From: JASDSY01 sp041441465
GTDB lineage: Bacteria > Muiribacteriota > UBA9980
Length of the DNA: 64,000 nt
Direction: 5' to 3'
NCBI GenBank assembly: GCA_041441465.1
Contig: JASDSY010000018.1
Span: 3,858 to 67,857, forward strand
In this document: positions 47,402-54,875 of the stretch, one piece after another
Position numbering within the stretch: the stretch's first letter is position 1
Layout: every line of letters starts with the position of its first letter
Made by a program: the position numbers and the translations under genes
The notes under the pieces: model-generated
Databases searched by the model: none
Told to the model about the DNA's origin: nothing
Seen by the model: only the letters and a program-made list of their open reading frames with translations

Positions 47402-48772
47402 ATGGTAAATACAGTCAATTCGATACTTAATCCGGCCGGCCATACTGAAATAAAAAAATTGATACAATCAATTGTGGCCGGTAAAAATCGTTCGCACTCT
47501 TTTTTATTTAACGGCCCCGTACATACTGGAAAATATTTGTACGCAAGACTTTTGGCTATGTCGCTTAATTGCTTGAATCCGATCGATAATTTAGCGTGCG
47601 GTAATTGCAGCCATTGTTCGCAGTTTTATAAAAATTCATTCCATTATCTGACTGAAATTATTTATAAATTTGGCGAAATTTCGATAAATGATATTCAGAA
47701 AAAAATTATCGAAAAAACGACTCTTAAACTTCCGGATAACATCAAACAGATATTCATTTTAAATGATATTAAATTTTTCAATACCGAATCGGCGAATTGT
47801 TTTTTAAAAACGCTCGAAGAACCAATGCCGGGAGTAATTTTCATATTGATAACCGATTCGATTGATTCGGTTTTACCGACCATCAAATCAAGATGCCAGA
47901 TGGTTAAGTTTGGCGCTGTTTCCGATATCGAAATAAAAAAACATCTTTCGTCCCTTACGGCAGGGCTGGAAGAAAAACATATCGATTTTTTAATAGAGAA
48001 TTCCGATTCAATCGGCGCGTGTATAGCCGCAGCAGCTAGAAATAACGCGTGCGATGAGATAAAAGATGTTTTCGACAAAGCGTATTCTTTTTTTAATAAT
48101 CCTTCTCTTGAAACGGTCAATAACTTAATTGATTTTTGCTATGAGATTAATCCCGAAGATTATAAAATTGAAGAAGCCAAAAATAACTTGCAATTAAACC
48201 AACTATTTGATAAAATTGACCAGAATGCTTTATCGTTAAAATATGCGAAAACAGTTATTTCTAAAATGCTCGTTTACGCTTCCAGAAAATTTTCAAGACG
48301 TGATTTTATGTCGCTTTCATACCAATTGTTAAGTAAAATTGAAAATTACTTCGAGGTTACGGAAGAAATAATGGCGGGAGCGGTTTCACAGTTTAAACAG
48401 CTTTTTTCAAATGATATAATTAAAGGCTACAAGGATAAATACGATAAGGAAACCGGGCATATCAGAAAAAATGAATTTACCGCTATAATTGCTAACTATA
48501 TAACTACTTTTGAAAAATTATATAAATTTAAAAATTGTGAAAATAATACCGGTGACAGCGAAAAAGAACGTGCCGGAATTATGGACAGGACTATAGGCCA
48601 TGCCGCTGATTTGTTTGAAAATGAACAGATTGAAAAAATTATTAAACGGCTTACCGCGGTTTATTTTCGCGATATCGCTTCAAATGTTAATCCGGAACTG
48701 TATTTTGAAAATTGCACATTGTGTATTTTAAAACCGGACAATAAATATAAAGATAAAATAATTATTCTGTAG
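47402..48772 (+). CDS. holB: DNA polymerase III clamp-loader delta' subunit
   Basis: HolB is the non-hydrolysing AAA+ subunit of the clamp loader that opens the sliding clamp. Residues 1-170 match the family: HSFLFNGPVHTGKYLYARLLA is a Walker A region in which the usual GKT/S reads GKY, a zinc-binding cluster NLACGNCSHC follows (about 63-72), then NCFLKTLEEPMPGVIFILIT and the sensor segment LPTIKSRCQMVKF with the SRC motif (about 160-170). The C-terminal part (about 190-456) is longer and poorly conserved; delta' proteins are usually 300-370 aa. It lies in an operon with ricT, 7 nt upstream of it, as in Bacillus, where holB precedes yaaT/ricT. The ribosome site is weak. Confidence 0.88.
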   Translation: MVNTVNSILNPAGHTEIKKLIQSIVAGKNRSHSFLFNGPVHTGKYLYARLLAMSLNCLNPIDNLACGNCSHCSQFYKNSFHYLTEIIYKFGEISINDIQKKIIEKTTLKLPDNIKQIFILNDIKFFNTESANCFLKTLEEPMPGVIFILITDSIDSVLPTIKSRCQMVKFGAVSDIEIKKHLSSLTAGLEEKHIDFLIENSDSIGACIAAAARNNACDEIKDVFDKAYSFFNNPSLETVNNLIDFCYEINPEDYKIEEAKNNLQLNQLFDKIDQNALSLKYAKTVISKMLVYASRKFSRRDFMSLSYQLLSKIENYFEVTEEIMAGAVSQFKQLFSNDIIKGYKDKYDKETGHIRKNEFTAIIANYITTFEKLYKFKNCENNTGDSEKERAGIMDRTIGHAADLFENEQIEKIIKRLTAVYFRDIASNVNPELYFENCTLCILKPDNKYKDKIIIL

Positions 48773-48779
48773 GTGAATA

Positions 48780-50612
48780 ATGCAAGAGAATATAAACAAT
48801 CAGGCAAATGACAATAATGAGAATAAGCCTTTAGCCGGCGAGGAAGCCAGGCCGAAAAATTCCGAAGTTGCTTCGGCGCAAAATCCGGATGCAGCTCCGG
48901 CGGCTGACAATAAAGACAGAAATTTTTCTAATAATAAACAGCACCAGCGTAAAAATTTTGAGCCTCATAAAAATAATAATTTTAAACAAAATAATAATAA
49001 TGCCGGTAATAACAATGGCGCCAGCGGCAATTTTCATCACAAAAATAATGACAGGTTTAATAAAAACCAGAATTGGCGTGATAGAAATAACGTAAATAAT
49101 ATCTCGAATGATAAAGCGCGCTCGAATGAGAATAATCCGAACAGTAATACTAATGATGTCCGGCCTCAGTCAAATCCGCAAAAACAATTCAATCAGTCGA
49201 ATAGAAATAATTTCAGGCATAATAATAATAGCTCGAATAATTTCAAGCGTCCTAATTTTCAATCAAATAATAATTTCAGCCAGAAACGTCCAACAGGCAG
49301 CACCGAGCCTCTTGATCAGAGAACGGTTGCGGCGGCAAATGTCGCAGCTGTGGCCGCCGGTAATAATGAGATTAAGAAAAACGAATTAACGGTTGAACAA
49401 AATTCAGTAATTTTAACTAATTTTAACGAAACTTCAAATGTGCCTATAAATGCGGTGAAAGTGGATGCTGTCGAAAATGCGAATAATGATTTAGCTTTAA
49501 ACGCAGTTTCAAATGGCATATCGTCAAATTGCGGCGGCTGCCAAAATCATAATGACGGCGGCGAATGTCAGTGCCCTGAAAAAATATCCGATGGCGCTAA
49601 TTTAACTGCCGATGAAATGCAAAACAGCAAACTTGTAGCAGATTCAGCTGAATTTGAAGGTAATTTGGAAACCGGCGATAATAAAGACCAGGAAAGAAGC
49701 AATAATTATAATAATTTTGATAAGCCTCAGGCCGTTTCGGCTCCTTCCAATTATAGGGTTCCCGATGGTCAAAAACTGCTTGGCATAAGGTTTAAGACTG
49801 CCGGAGAAATATATTATATTCCTAATGAAAATATGGATTTCAAGGTTAAAGAGCGCATAATAGTAAGACTTGAAAAAGGCAAGGAAATGGCTGAAGTGGC
49901 GGTTTTGCAGGCGCCCGGAGATGCGCGTATAATCGATCCGAATATAAGGGTTTTGCGCCGCGTGAATGATGCTGATCTGGCTCAGGAAGAACGAAACCGT
50001 GAGCGCGAAAAAGAGGGCTTTAAAATATGCCTTGACAAGATAAAAAAACTCGAGCTGCCAATGAAACTCCTTGCCGTAAAATACTTATTCGATGGAAGCC
50101 GCATTACGTTTTATTTTAAGGCCGATTCAAAGGTAGATTTCCGCAAATTGGTAAGAGAACTGGCGGCTGTATTCAGAACACGAATCGAGCTTCGCCAGAT
50201 CGGCCCGCGTGATGAAACTGAATTATTTGGAGGTTTCGGGGTTTGCGGAAGACAGGTTTGCTGCAGTTATTGGAATTGCCGCGCGAAATCTGTCGTCAGC
50301 GCGGAAAACCAGCGTATGCCGCTTTTAAGCATGCAGACAATTCAGGGGAAAATTATGGGACTTTGCAGCCGGCCTCTTTGCTGTCTTCGTTATGAAGGCG
50401 AAGCCGATCCGCTTGCCAAGATTTCGGCGCTTACTGTCGGCTCTAAATTACTTGTCGAAGAAAGAAACGCTGTTTTAAAAGCTGTCGATGAAGCGACAAC
50501 CCAGCTTATTATCGAAGTTGAAGGCGATAAGGACAAAGAAAGATCGGAAATAAAACTTACCTATGAAGATTTGACTCTTAAAGTCCAGGAAGGAAAAATA
50601 AAGCTAAAATAA
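48780..50612 (+). CDS. ricT: PSP1-domain protein RicT (YaaT) with long Asn-rich N-terminus
   Basis: The C-terminal part, residues about 327-610, is a full PSP1/RicT protein: GIRFKTAGEIYYIP, RIIVRLEKGKEMAEVAVL, the ELRQIGPRDETELFGGFGVCGRQVCC core (about 475-496) and MGLCSRPLCCLRYE (about 526-540). The two Cys clusters match those used by the RicA-F-T complex to hold iron-sulphur clusters. In Bacillus that complex stimulates RNA processing by RNase Y. The first 330 residues are unusual: Asn-rich low complexity (NNNAGNNNGASGN) with many Lys and Phe, then a small Cys cluster NCGGCQNHNDGGECQC near residue 247. Typical RicT is about 275 aa, so the protein is more than doubled. AGGTGAATA precedes the ATG. 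The terminator is at 50651-50696. Confidence 0.92.
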   Translation: MQENINNQANDNNENKPLAGEEARPKNSEVASAQNPDAAPAADNKDRNFSNNKQHQRKNFEPHKNNNFKQNNNNAGNNNGASGNFHHKNNDRFNKNQNWRDRNNVNNISNDKARSNENNPNSNTNDVRPQSNPQKQFNQSNRNNFRHNNNSSNNFKRPNFQSNNNFSQKRPTGSTEPLDQRTVAAANVAAVAAGNNEIKKNELTVEQNSVILTNFNETSNVPINAVKVDAVENANNDLALNAVSNGISSNCGGCQNHNDGGECQCPEKISDGANLTADEMQNSKLVADSAEFEGNLETGDNKDQERSNNYNNFDKPQAVSAPSNYRVPDGQKLLGIRFKTAGEIYYIPNENMDFKVKERIIVRLEKGKEMAEVAVLQAPGDARIIDPNIRVLRRVNDADLAQEERNREREKEGFKICLDKIKKLELPMKLLAVKYLFDGSRITFYFKADSKVDFRKLVRELAAVFRTRIELRQIGPRDETELFGGFGVCGRQVCCSYWNCRAKSVVSAENQRMPLLSMQTIQGKIMGLCSRPLCCLRYEGEADPLAKISALTVGSKLLVEERNAVLKAVDEATTQLIIEVEGDKDKERSEIKLTYEDLTLKVQEGKIKLK

Positions 50613-50650
50613 ATAATTTTAGATAATAAAATTAAATGTCTAGGTTATAA

Positions 50651-50696
50651 AAAAGAAGACCGGAAAGTTTAAAAGCTGCCTGGTCTTCTTTTTTTT
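50651..50696 (+). terminator. Rho-independent terminator of the wecA-holB-ricT operon
   Basis: AAAAGAAGACC (50651-50661) pairs with GGTCTTCTTTT (50682-50692) around a 20-nt loop. The run of T continues to 50696. Confidence 0.9.
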
Positions 50697-50736
50697 AAAG
50701 GCAGTTTGAATTTAGGTTTCGGTATTTTATAATAAC

Positions 50737-50765
50737 TTGACAATTTATAAACAATTATGTATAAT
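50737..50765 (+). promoter_or_regulatory. Consensus sigma70-type promoter of the regulator gene
   Basis: TTGACA (50737-50742), exactly 17 nt, TATAAT (50760-50765). Transcription should start near 50772, within the palindrome that follows. Confidence 0.88.
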
Positions 50766-50783
50766 GTTTATAAATTTATAAAC
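50743..50783. promoter_or_regulatory. Palindromic operator with an extra half-site
   Basis: GTTTATAAATTTATAAAC (50766-50783) is a perfect 18-bp palindrome directly after the -10 box. A further half-site TTTATAAAC occupies the spacer between -35 and -10 (50744-50752). Binding would block the promoter, which suggests self-repression by the HTH protein encoded next; this is inference. Confidence 0.65.
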
Positions 50784-50805
50784 GAATTAAGGAAGTGTCT
50801 ATAAT

Positions 50806-51945
50806 ATGTTTTTACCAGAATTATTAATGTCGGTTGCCATGGAAGAATTATTGGCGGGTTTTATTTTGCGTAATGATTTTTATATATGTATTCTTTGCGG
50901 CCATAAAATTGAGAAAGGAATTATATATAATGAAGACGGCGTTTTTTATGAGGCTGAGAAATTTATGAAACTGCATATTGAAAAAAAACACCGGTCGGTT
51001 TTCGATTATTTAATCGATCTTGATAAAAAGATAACCGGGCTTTCGGAACATCAAAAAAAGCTGTTAAGCCTTTTTTATCAAAACAAAAGCGACGCCGAAA
51101 TTTTAAGTGAAACCGGTATTGGCAGTGAATCGACAATAAGAAATCACAGGTTTAATTTTAAGGAAAAAGAAAGGCAATCGAAGATATTTCTTGCCTTGAT
51201 GGAACTTTTGAAGATTAAAGAAAATGGTCTTTCATCAAAGGCAAAACTAAAAAATATAAAAAAATATGAATCGTCCGGAATGGAGGTTTTACCTGATGAA
51301 CGTGAAAAAATATTAAAAAAATATTTTCCGGAAGGAACTGACGGCGTATTAAAGACTTTCACAATGAAGGAAAAATCGCGGCTGGTAATTTTACAGGAGA
51401 TCACAAGGCGTTTTGATAAAAAGCTCCTGTATAGCGAAAAAGAAGTGAATTCAATACTTAAAACGGTATTTCATGATTTCGCCGCGATACGGCGGTATTT
51501 AATTGATTATGGATTTATGGAACGTAATGCCGACGGCAGCGGTTATCGATTGAAAAACAAGACTGAAAAAGGAAATAAGGAGGAAAAAATGGACAGAAAA
51601 AAAGAACTGAGACGGCAGTATGATGAAATGAAAAAAGAAGGCGGCATTTATCAGATAAAAAATACGGTGAACCAGAAAGTATTTCTGGTGGCGACACCGA
51701 ATTTAAAAACAATGAACGGAAGGTTTATTGAGCTGCAAAGAGGCGGCCATAGAAATAAAGCTTTGCAGGAAGATTTTAATAAATATGGTGAATCTTCGTT
51801 CATTAGTGAGGTGCTCGAGTCGATTGATCAGAAAGACGAGGATTTTGATAATAAGCTGAAAAAAGCCGAGGAAAAATGGCTTGGAAAAATTAAACCTTAC
51901 GGTGAAAAAGGTTATAATACCGAAAAACCGTCGTTGAAAAAATAA
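50806..51945 (+). CDS. Zinc finger/HTH/DUF2087 regulator with GIY-YIG domain
   Basis: Four parts are visible in 379 residues. Residues 25-65 hold a C2H2-type zinc site (C28-x2-C31 ... H57-x4-H62). Residues 78-125 are a LuxR/sigma4-like helix-turn-helix (LSEHQKKLLSLFYQNKSDAEILSETGIGSESTIRNH). Residues about 190-250 are a DUF2087 domain (LQEITRRFDKKLLYSEKEVN, then RRYLIDYGFMER). Residues 262-379 are a GIY-YIG-like domain (GGIYQIKNTVNQKVFLVATPN, then NGRFIELQRGGHRNKALQEDFNKYG). DUF2087 proteins are described as transcription regulators in Firmicutes. A strong internal AAGGAGG plus ATG at 51589 may give a second product (separate entry). Promoter and operator sit just upstream; the ATG has AAGGAAG about 10 nt before it. 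Confidence 0.85.
   Translation: MFLPELLMSVAMEELLAGFILRNDFYICILCGHKIEKGIIYNEDGVFYEAEKFMKLHIEKKHRSVFDYLIDLDKKITGLSEHQKKLLSLFYQNKSDAEILSETGIGSESTIRNHRFNFKEKERQSKIFLALMELLKIKENGLSSKAKLKNIKKYESSGMEVLPDEREKILKKYFPEGTDGVLKTFTMKEKSRLVILQEITRRFDKKLLYSEKEVNSILKTVFHDFAAIRRYLIDYGFMERNADGSGYRLKNKTEKGNKEEKMDRKKELRRQYDEMKKEGGIYQIKNTVNQKVFLVATPNLKTMNGRFIELQRGGHRNKALQEDFNKYGESSFISEVLESIDQKDEDFDNKLKKAEEKWLGKIKPYGEKGYNTEKPSLKK
51577..51945 (+). CDS. Internal in-frame start: stand-alone GIY-YIG product (118 aa)
   Basis: AAGGAGG (51577-51583) lies 5 nt before ATG 51589, which is in frame with the longer gene. The product would begin MDRKKELRRQYDEMKKEGG, which looks like the natural N-terminus of stand-alone GIY-YIG proteins of about 115 aa that I recall from Firmicutes. 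This ribosome site is better than the one used by the full-length protein. Either both products are made, or this is the trace of a gene fusion. The start given here includes the ribosome site; the coding part is 51589-51945. Confidence 0.55.
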   Translation, partial: KEEKMDRKKELRRQYDEMKKEGGIYQIKNTVNQKVFLVATPNLKTMNGRFIELQRGGHRNKALQEDFNKYGESSFISEVLESIDQKDEDFDNKLKKAEEKWLGKIKPYGEKGYNTEKPSLKK

Positions 51946-52288
51946 TATTAAATACCTATAAAATTAGTTATGAAGTTGATTCATATTTTTTTACCAACGC
52001 GTTAATGCTTGATTTTAAAATATAAGACTATAAATTAAACCTTCCCACATTTTTAAAAGTTTCTATTTACTGAGAATTTTAAGGTGTGGAGCTTTAATTA
52101 AATAGAAAAATGCCAATGAAATGGATGTTAGAATTTAATGTCATATTAAAATTTAATATCCATTTTTTTACTTATATGATATAATAAAATATGGAAATAT
52201 TCCGCCAGAATAGAGTTATAAAGTTAATTTGTTTATAAAAACGAATATTTATGAAAAGTTATTATTGAAAATATAAGGAGGCATAGCA
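51946..52288. other. Intergenic region with terminator
   Basis: AT-rich gap between the regulator and the next gene. Apart from the hairpin at 52121-52169 and a TATAAT at 52180-52185 without a recognisable -35, I see nothing in it. Confidence 0.6.
52121..52169 (+). terminator. Probable rho-independent terminator
   Basis: ATGGATGTTAGA pairs with TTTAATATCCAT (two G-T wobbles) and is followed by TTTTTTT. It is AT-rich and about 180 nt past the regulator stop codon. Confidence 0.6.
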
Positions 52289-53254
52289 ATGCAAAAAAAA
52301 TATATAGGTATAATCAGTTTTATTTATTTTGTAATTTTTGTTACATCGCTTATTCCGGCTGCGAATGCTGCGGAGGAACTGTTATTTTTCAATAAGGTTT
52401 CAGAGCGGGAAGCGCGTAAAAGCTATCTCGATGCAGTGGCATTAAACGGCAAAAATGCAATTGAAAAAGCTCTTGAAAAATATGAAGACGCCGTGGCTTC
52501 GTATAGTGTACTGATTATAGAACCGGATTATGGTCTTAAAAATCAGCTGCTGAAAAAATATGAAAGTTTATCTCAAAAAACATCTGAAGTACAGGCTTTT
52601 TATAAATATGCTTATCTATGCGACCTGACCGGGGACATAGACAGCGCATTAAAAAATTATGAAAAGGCTAAAGATTTGACCACGGATCCGGTAGTTTTAA
52701 AAAACTTAACCGCCAGGCTGAAAACACTATATAACGAAAAAAATTATGAAAACGACCAGACTTTTATTAAAAATATATCTGCCGTTACTGAAAAAAGTTC
52801 TGCCGCTTATGACGAATCTGAAGCAGCTGAAAAAAACAATGAAAATAAGCCTGATGATTTTTTAGATGAAGAACATAAAAAGAAAACAGATAACGAGAAA
52901 AATATTGAAATGCAAAAAACTCAGTTAAAAGAAGAAATAGAAAAAATTGATAAAAAAATAGAGGAAGCTGAAAAAAATACCGCTGATTTAAAAAATGAGG
53001 CGCATAGAGCTAAAAATGACTGGAGCGGCCGTACTGAGTACCGGCGGACATGGCGCGATAATCCTGATTCTCTTAACGGGCAGGATAAATCCGACCCTTA
53101 TCAAAATACTTACCGCAGACGTTACCGTCAGGCAAAGGCAGATGCTGACGAAGCTGCCAAAAACCTGGAATCGTTGCAAAATAAGAAAAAAGAATTTGAA
53201 AAACAACTTAATAATTTAGGAACTGAAACATTGAATTCTGAAGAGATGCAATAA
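52289..53254 (+). CDS. Exported helical protein with TPR-like and coiled-coil parts
   Basis: ATG at 52289 follows a perfect AAGGAGGCATAGCA site. Residues 1-28 form a signal peptide (KKYIGIISFIYFVIFVTSLIPAANA, cleavage after NAA). Residues 35-155 are helical with TPR-like units (AIEKALEKYEDAVASYSVLIIEPDYG and EVQAFYKYAYLCDLTGDIDSALKNYEKAKDL). An acidic linker follows. Residues about 205-310 are coiled coil interrupted by a basic, aromatic stretch (NDWSGRTEYRRTWRDNPDSLNG, DPYQNTYRRRYRQAKADADEA). No enzyme motif is seen. It is likely a periplasmic scaffold protein; the true role is unknown. It is a single-gene transcript ended by the hairpin 53342-53380. Confidence 0.8.
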   Translation: MQKKYIGIISFIYFVIFVTSLIPAANAAEELLFFNKVSEREARKSYLDAVALNGKNAIEKALEKYEDAVASYSVLIIEPDYGLKNQLLKKYESLSQKTSEVQAFYKYAYLCDLTGDIDSALKNYEKAKDLTTDPVVLKNLTARLKTLYNEKNYENDQTFIKNISAVTEKSSAAYDESEAAEKNNENKPDDFLDEEHKKKTDNEKNIEMQKTQLKEEIEKIDKKIEEAEKNTADLKNEAHRAKNDWSGRTEYRRTWRDNPDSLNGQDKSDPYQNTYRRRYRQAKADADEAAKNLESLQNKKKEFEKQLNNLGTETLNSEEMQ

Positions 53255-53341
53255 AAATCTTTAATAATGAAAATCTTCGGAAAAATTTTCGGACGCGGTT
53301 TTTAAAAAACTTGGATTTACTCGAATTACTTAATCATAAAT

Positions 53342-53380
53342 AAAATGGGCTATTCAAATATAATGTGAATAGCCCATTTT
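53342..53380. terminator. Bidirectional terminator between convergent genes
   Basis: AAAATGGGCTATTCA (53342-53356) and TGAATAGCCCATTTT (53366-53380) form a perfect 15-bp stem with a 9-nt loop, with A and T tails on both sides. It serves the exported protein gene and serC, which converge here. Confidence 0.92.
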
Positions 53381-53407
53381 ATACTATATAGCTTTTTATT
53401 TTATCGA

Positions 53408-54493
53408 TTAGCTGTTTTTCTTTTCGAATTCGTCCATGAAATTAACAAGAGCCTGGACGGATTCTTTAGGAACGGCGTTATAAAGTGAAGCGCGTACGCC
53501 GCCGACTGAACGGTGGCCTTTTAAGCCTTCCATTCCTGCGGCTTTAGCTTCTTTCAAAAATTTTTCTTCGAGTTGTTCATTTTTTAATCTGAACGGTATG
53601 TTCATTAATGAACGGCTGTCTTTTTCGACTGTACCGCGATAAAAATCATTTTTATCGAGTCTGTCGTATAAAATTTTAGCTTTCGCTTTGTTCATTTCAT
53701 ACATTTTTTCAAGTCCGCCGATTTTTTTGAGATATTTCATTACAAGTCCGATTACATAAATTGTAAATGCCGGCGGTGTATTGTATAATGAAGGTTCTTT
53801 AGCCATTATTTTATAGTTGCACATCGTAGGGATATTTTTTGGGCTTCTTTCGAGAAGATCGTTTCTGATAATAACTACCGTAGCACCGGCCGGGCCTACG
53901 TTTTTCTGGGCGCCGGCATAAATTAGAGCGAATTTTTTTACATCGACAGGGCGTGAGCAGAAATCCGAAGACATATCGCAAACAAGGTCGATGCCGTTTG
54001 TTTCAGGAAATGACTGCCATTCTGTACCGCGGATAGTGTTATTCGATGTTATGTGAAGATAAGCTGAATCTTTGTTTATTGTAAAATTCTTAGGTATGTA
54101 TGTAAATTCTTTGTCTTCCGATGAGGCGATAACTCTAGGTGTTTTCCCGAGTTTCTGAGCTTCTTCTATAGCTTTGGTCGACCATGTGCCGGTGTTTATA
54201 TAATCCGCCGGTTTGTTATCAGGTAAAAGATTTAAAGGCACCATTGCGAATTGGAGCGTAGCGCCGCCCTGAAGAAACATTACCGTATAATTATCAGGGA
54301 TTCCAAGAAGTTCGCGCATGTCTTTTTCCGCGTTCTTTATTATTTCATCATAAGCTTTGCTGCGGTGGCTCATTTCCAATACTGAAAGGCCGTTTCCTTT
54401 GTAATCGATAAGATCGGTTTTTATTTCTTCTAAAACTTCGATAGGCAATGCGGCAGGGCCGGCGTTAAAATTGTGAATTCTTTTATAGGTCAT
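53408..54493 (-). CDS. serC: Phosphoserine aminotransferase
   Basis: SerC converts 3-phosphohydroxypyruvate and glutamate to phosphoserine in serine synthesis, and in some bacteria also acts in pyridoxal phosphate synthesis. The 361-residue protein has the normal length. Seen motifs are the N-terminal NFNAGPAALP, MSHRSKAYDEI, FLQGGATLQFAMVPLNLL, DMSSDFCSRPVD, the PLP-binding lysine K197 in IYAGAQKNVGPAG, and the C-terminal GLKGHRSVGGVRASLYNA. ATG 54491-54493 is preceded by AAAGGGGAG. It is transcribed alone from the 54628-54656 promoter through a leader of about 128 nt that holds two hairpins, and ends at the bidirectional terminator 53342-53380. Confidence 0.97.
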   Translation of the reverse strand: MTYKRIHNFNAGPAALPIEVLEEIKTDLIDYKGNGLSVLEMSHRSKAYDEIIKNAEKDMRELLGIPDNYTVMFLQGGATLQFAMVPLNLLPDNKPADYINTGTWSTKAIEEAQKLGKTPRVIASSEDKEFTYIPKNFTINKDSAYLHITSNNTIRGTEWQSFPETNGIDLVCDMSSDFCSRPVDVKKFALIYAGAQKNVGPAGATVVIIRNDLLERSPKNIPTMCNYKIMAKEPSLYNTPPAFTIYVIGLVMKYLKKIGGLEKMYEMNKAKAKILYDRLDKNDFYRGTVEKDSRSLMNIPFRLKNEQLEEKFLKEAKAAGMEGLKGHRSVGGVRASLYNAVPKESVQALVNFMDEFEKKNS

Positions 54494-54620
54494 ACCAAAA
54501 CTCCCCTTTTATTTTTTTCGTTTTTACCGCCAGACTAAGTACTTTATACGTCATACCTGGCGGATTGCAGCTTTAAAGTTAATTTTTATTAATTAACTTT
54601 AAAATACATGTTTTGTATTT
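54494..54620 (-). promoter_or_regulatory. Structured 5' leader of serC
   Basis: Two hairpins can form in the transcript. The first is a 13-bp perfect stem of TTTAAAGTTAATT (54572-54584) with AATTAACTTTAAA (54591-54603). The second is CCGCCAG (54527-54533) with CTGGCGG (54557-54563) around a 23-nt loop. Between the second hairpin and the ribosome site the RNA is A-rich, so neither is a classical terminator. A role in attenuation or RNA stability is possible; I do not recognise a known riboswitch or T-box. Confidence 0.4.
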
Positions 54621-54627
54621 TTAAAAT

Positions 54628-54656
54628 ATTATAGAAAAAAAAACGCAAAATGTCCA
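54628..54656 (-). promoter_or_regulatory. Sigma70-type promoter of serC
   Basis: Minus strand: TGGACA (54656-54651), exactly 17 nt, TATAAT (54633-54628). The expected start is near 54620, leaving a leader of about 128 nt. Confidence 0.82.
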
Positions 54657-54695
54657 GAACATTTTTAATATTTTATTAAAAATTAAAATTATCAT

Positions 54696-54724
54696 TTGAC
54701 AATTTAATTAAGGCTTTATATAAT
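54696..54724 (+). promoter_or_regulatory. Consensus sigma70-type promoter of the DUF445 gene
   Basis: TTGACA (54696-54701), exactly 17 nt, TATAAT (54719-54724). Transcription should start near 54731, about 145 nt before the chosen ATG. It is divergent to the serC promoter 40 bp away. Confidence 0.88.
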
Positions 54725-54875
54725 CCATTAAAGTTAAAAATAATTACTTATCTTAATGTTTGATAAGATATAAAAGCATAGAATGATTATAAATAGGTGT
54801 TATTGTCCGGCGTATTAATTTTTTACGTATAGTGAAAAGTCATTCATGTTTTTTTATTTAAAAGGCAGGAATTTT

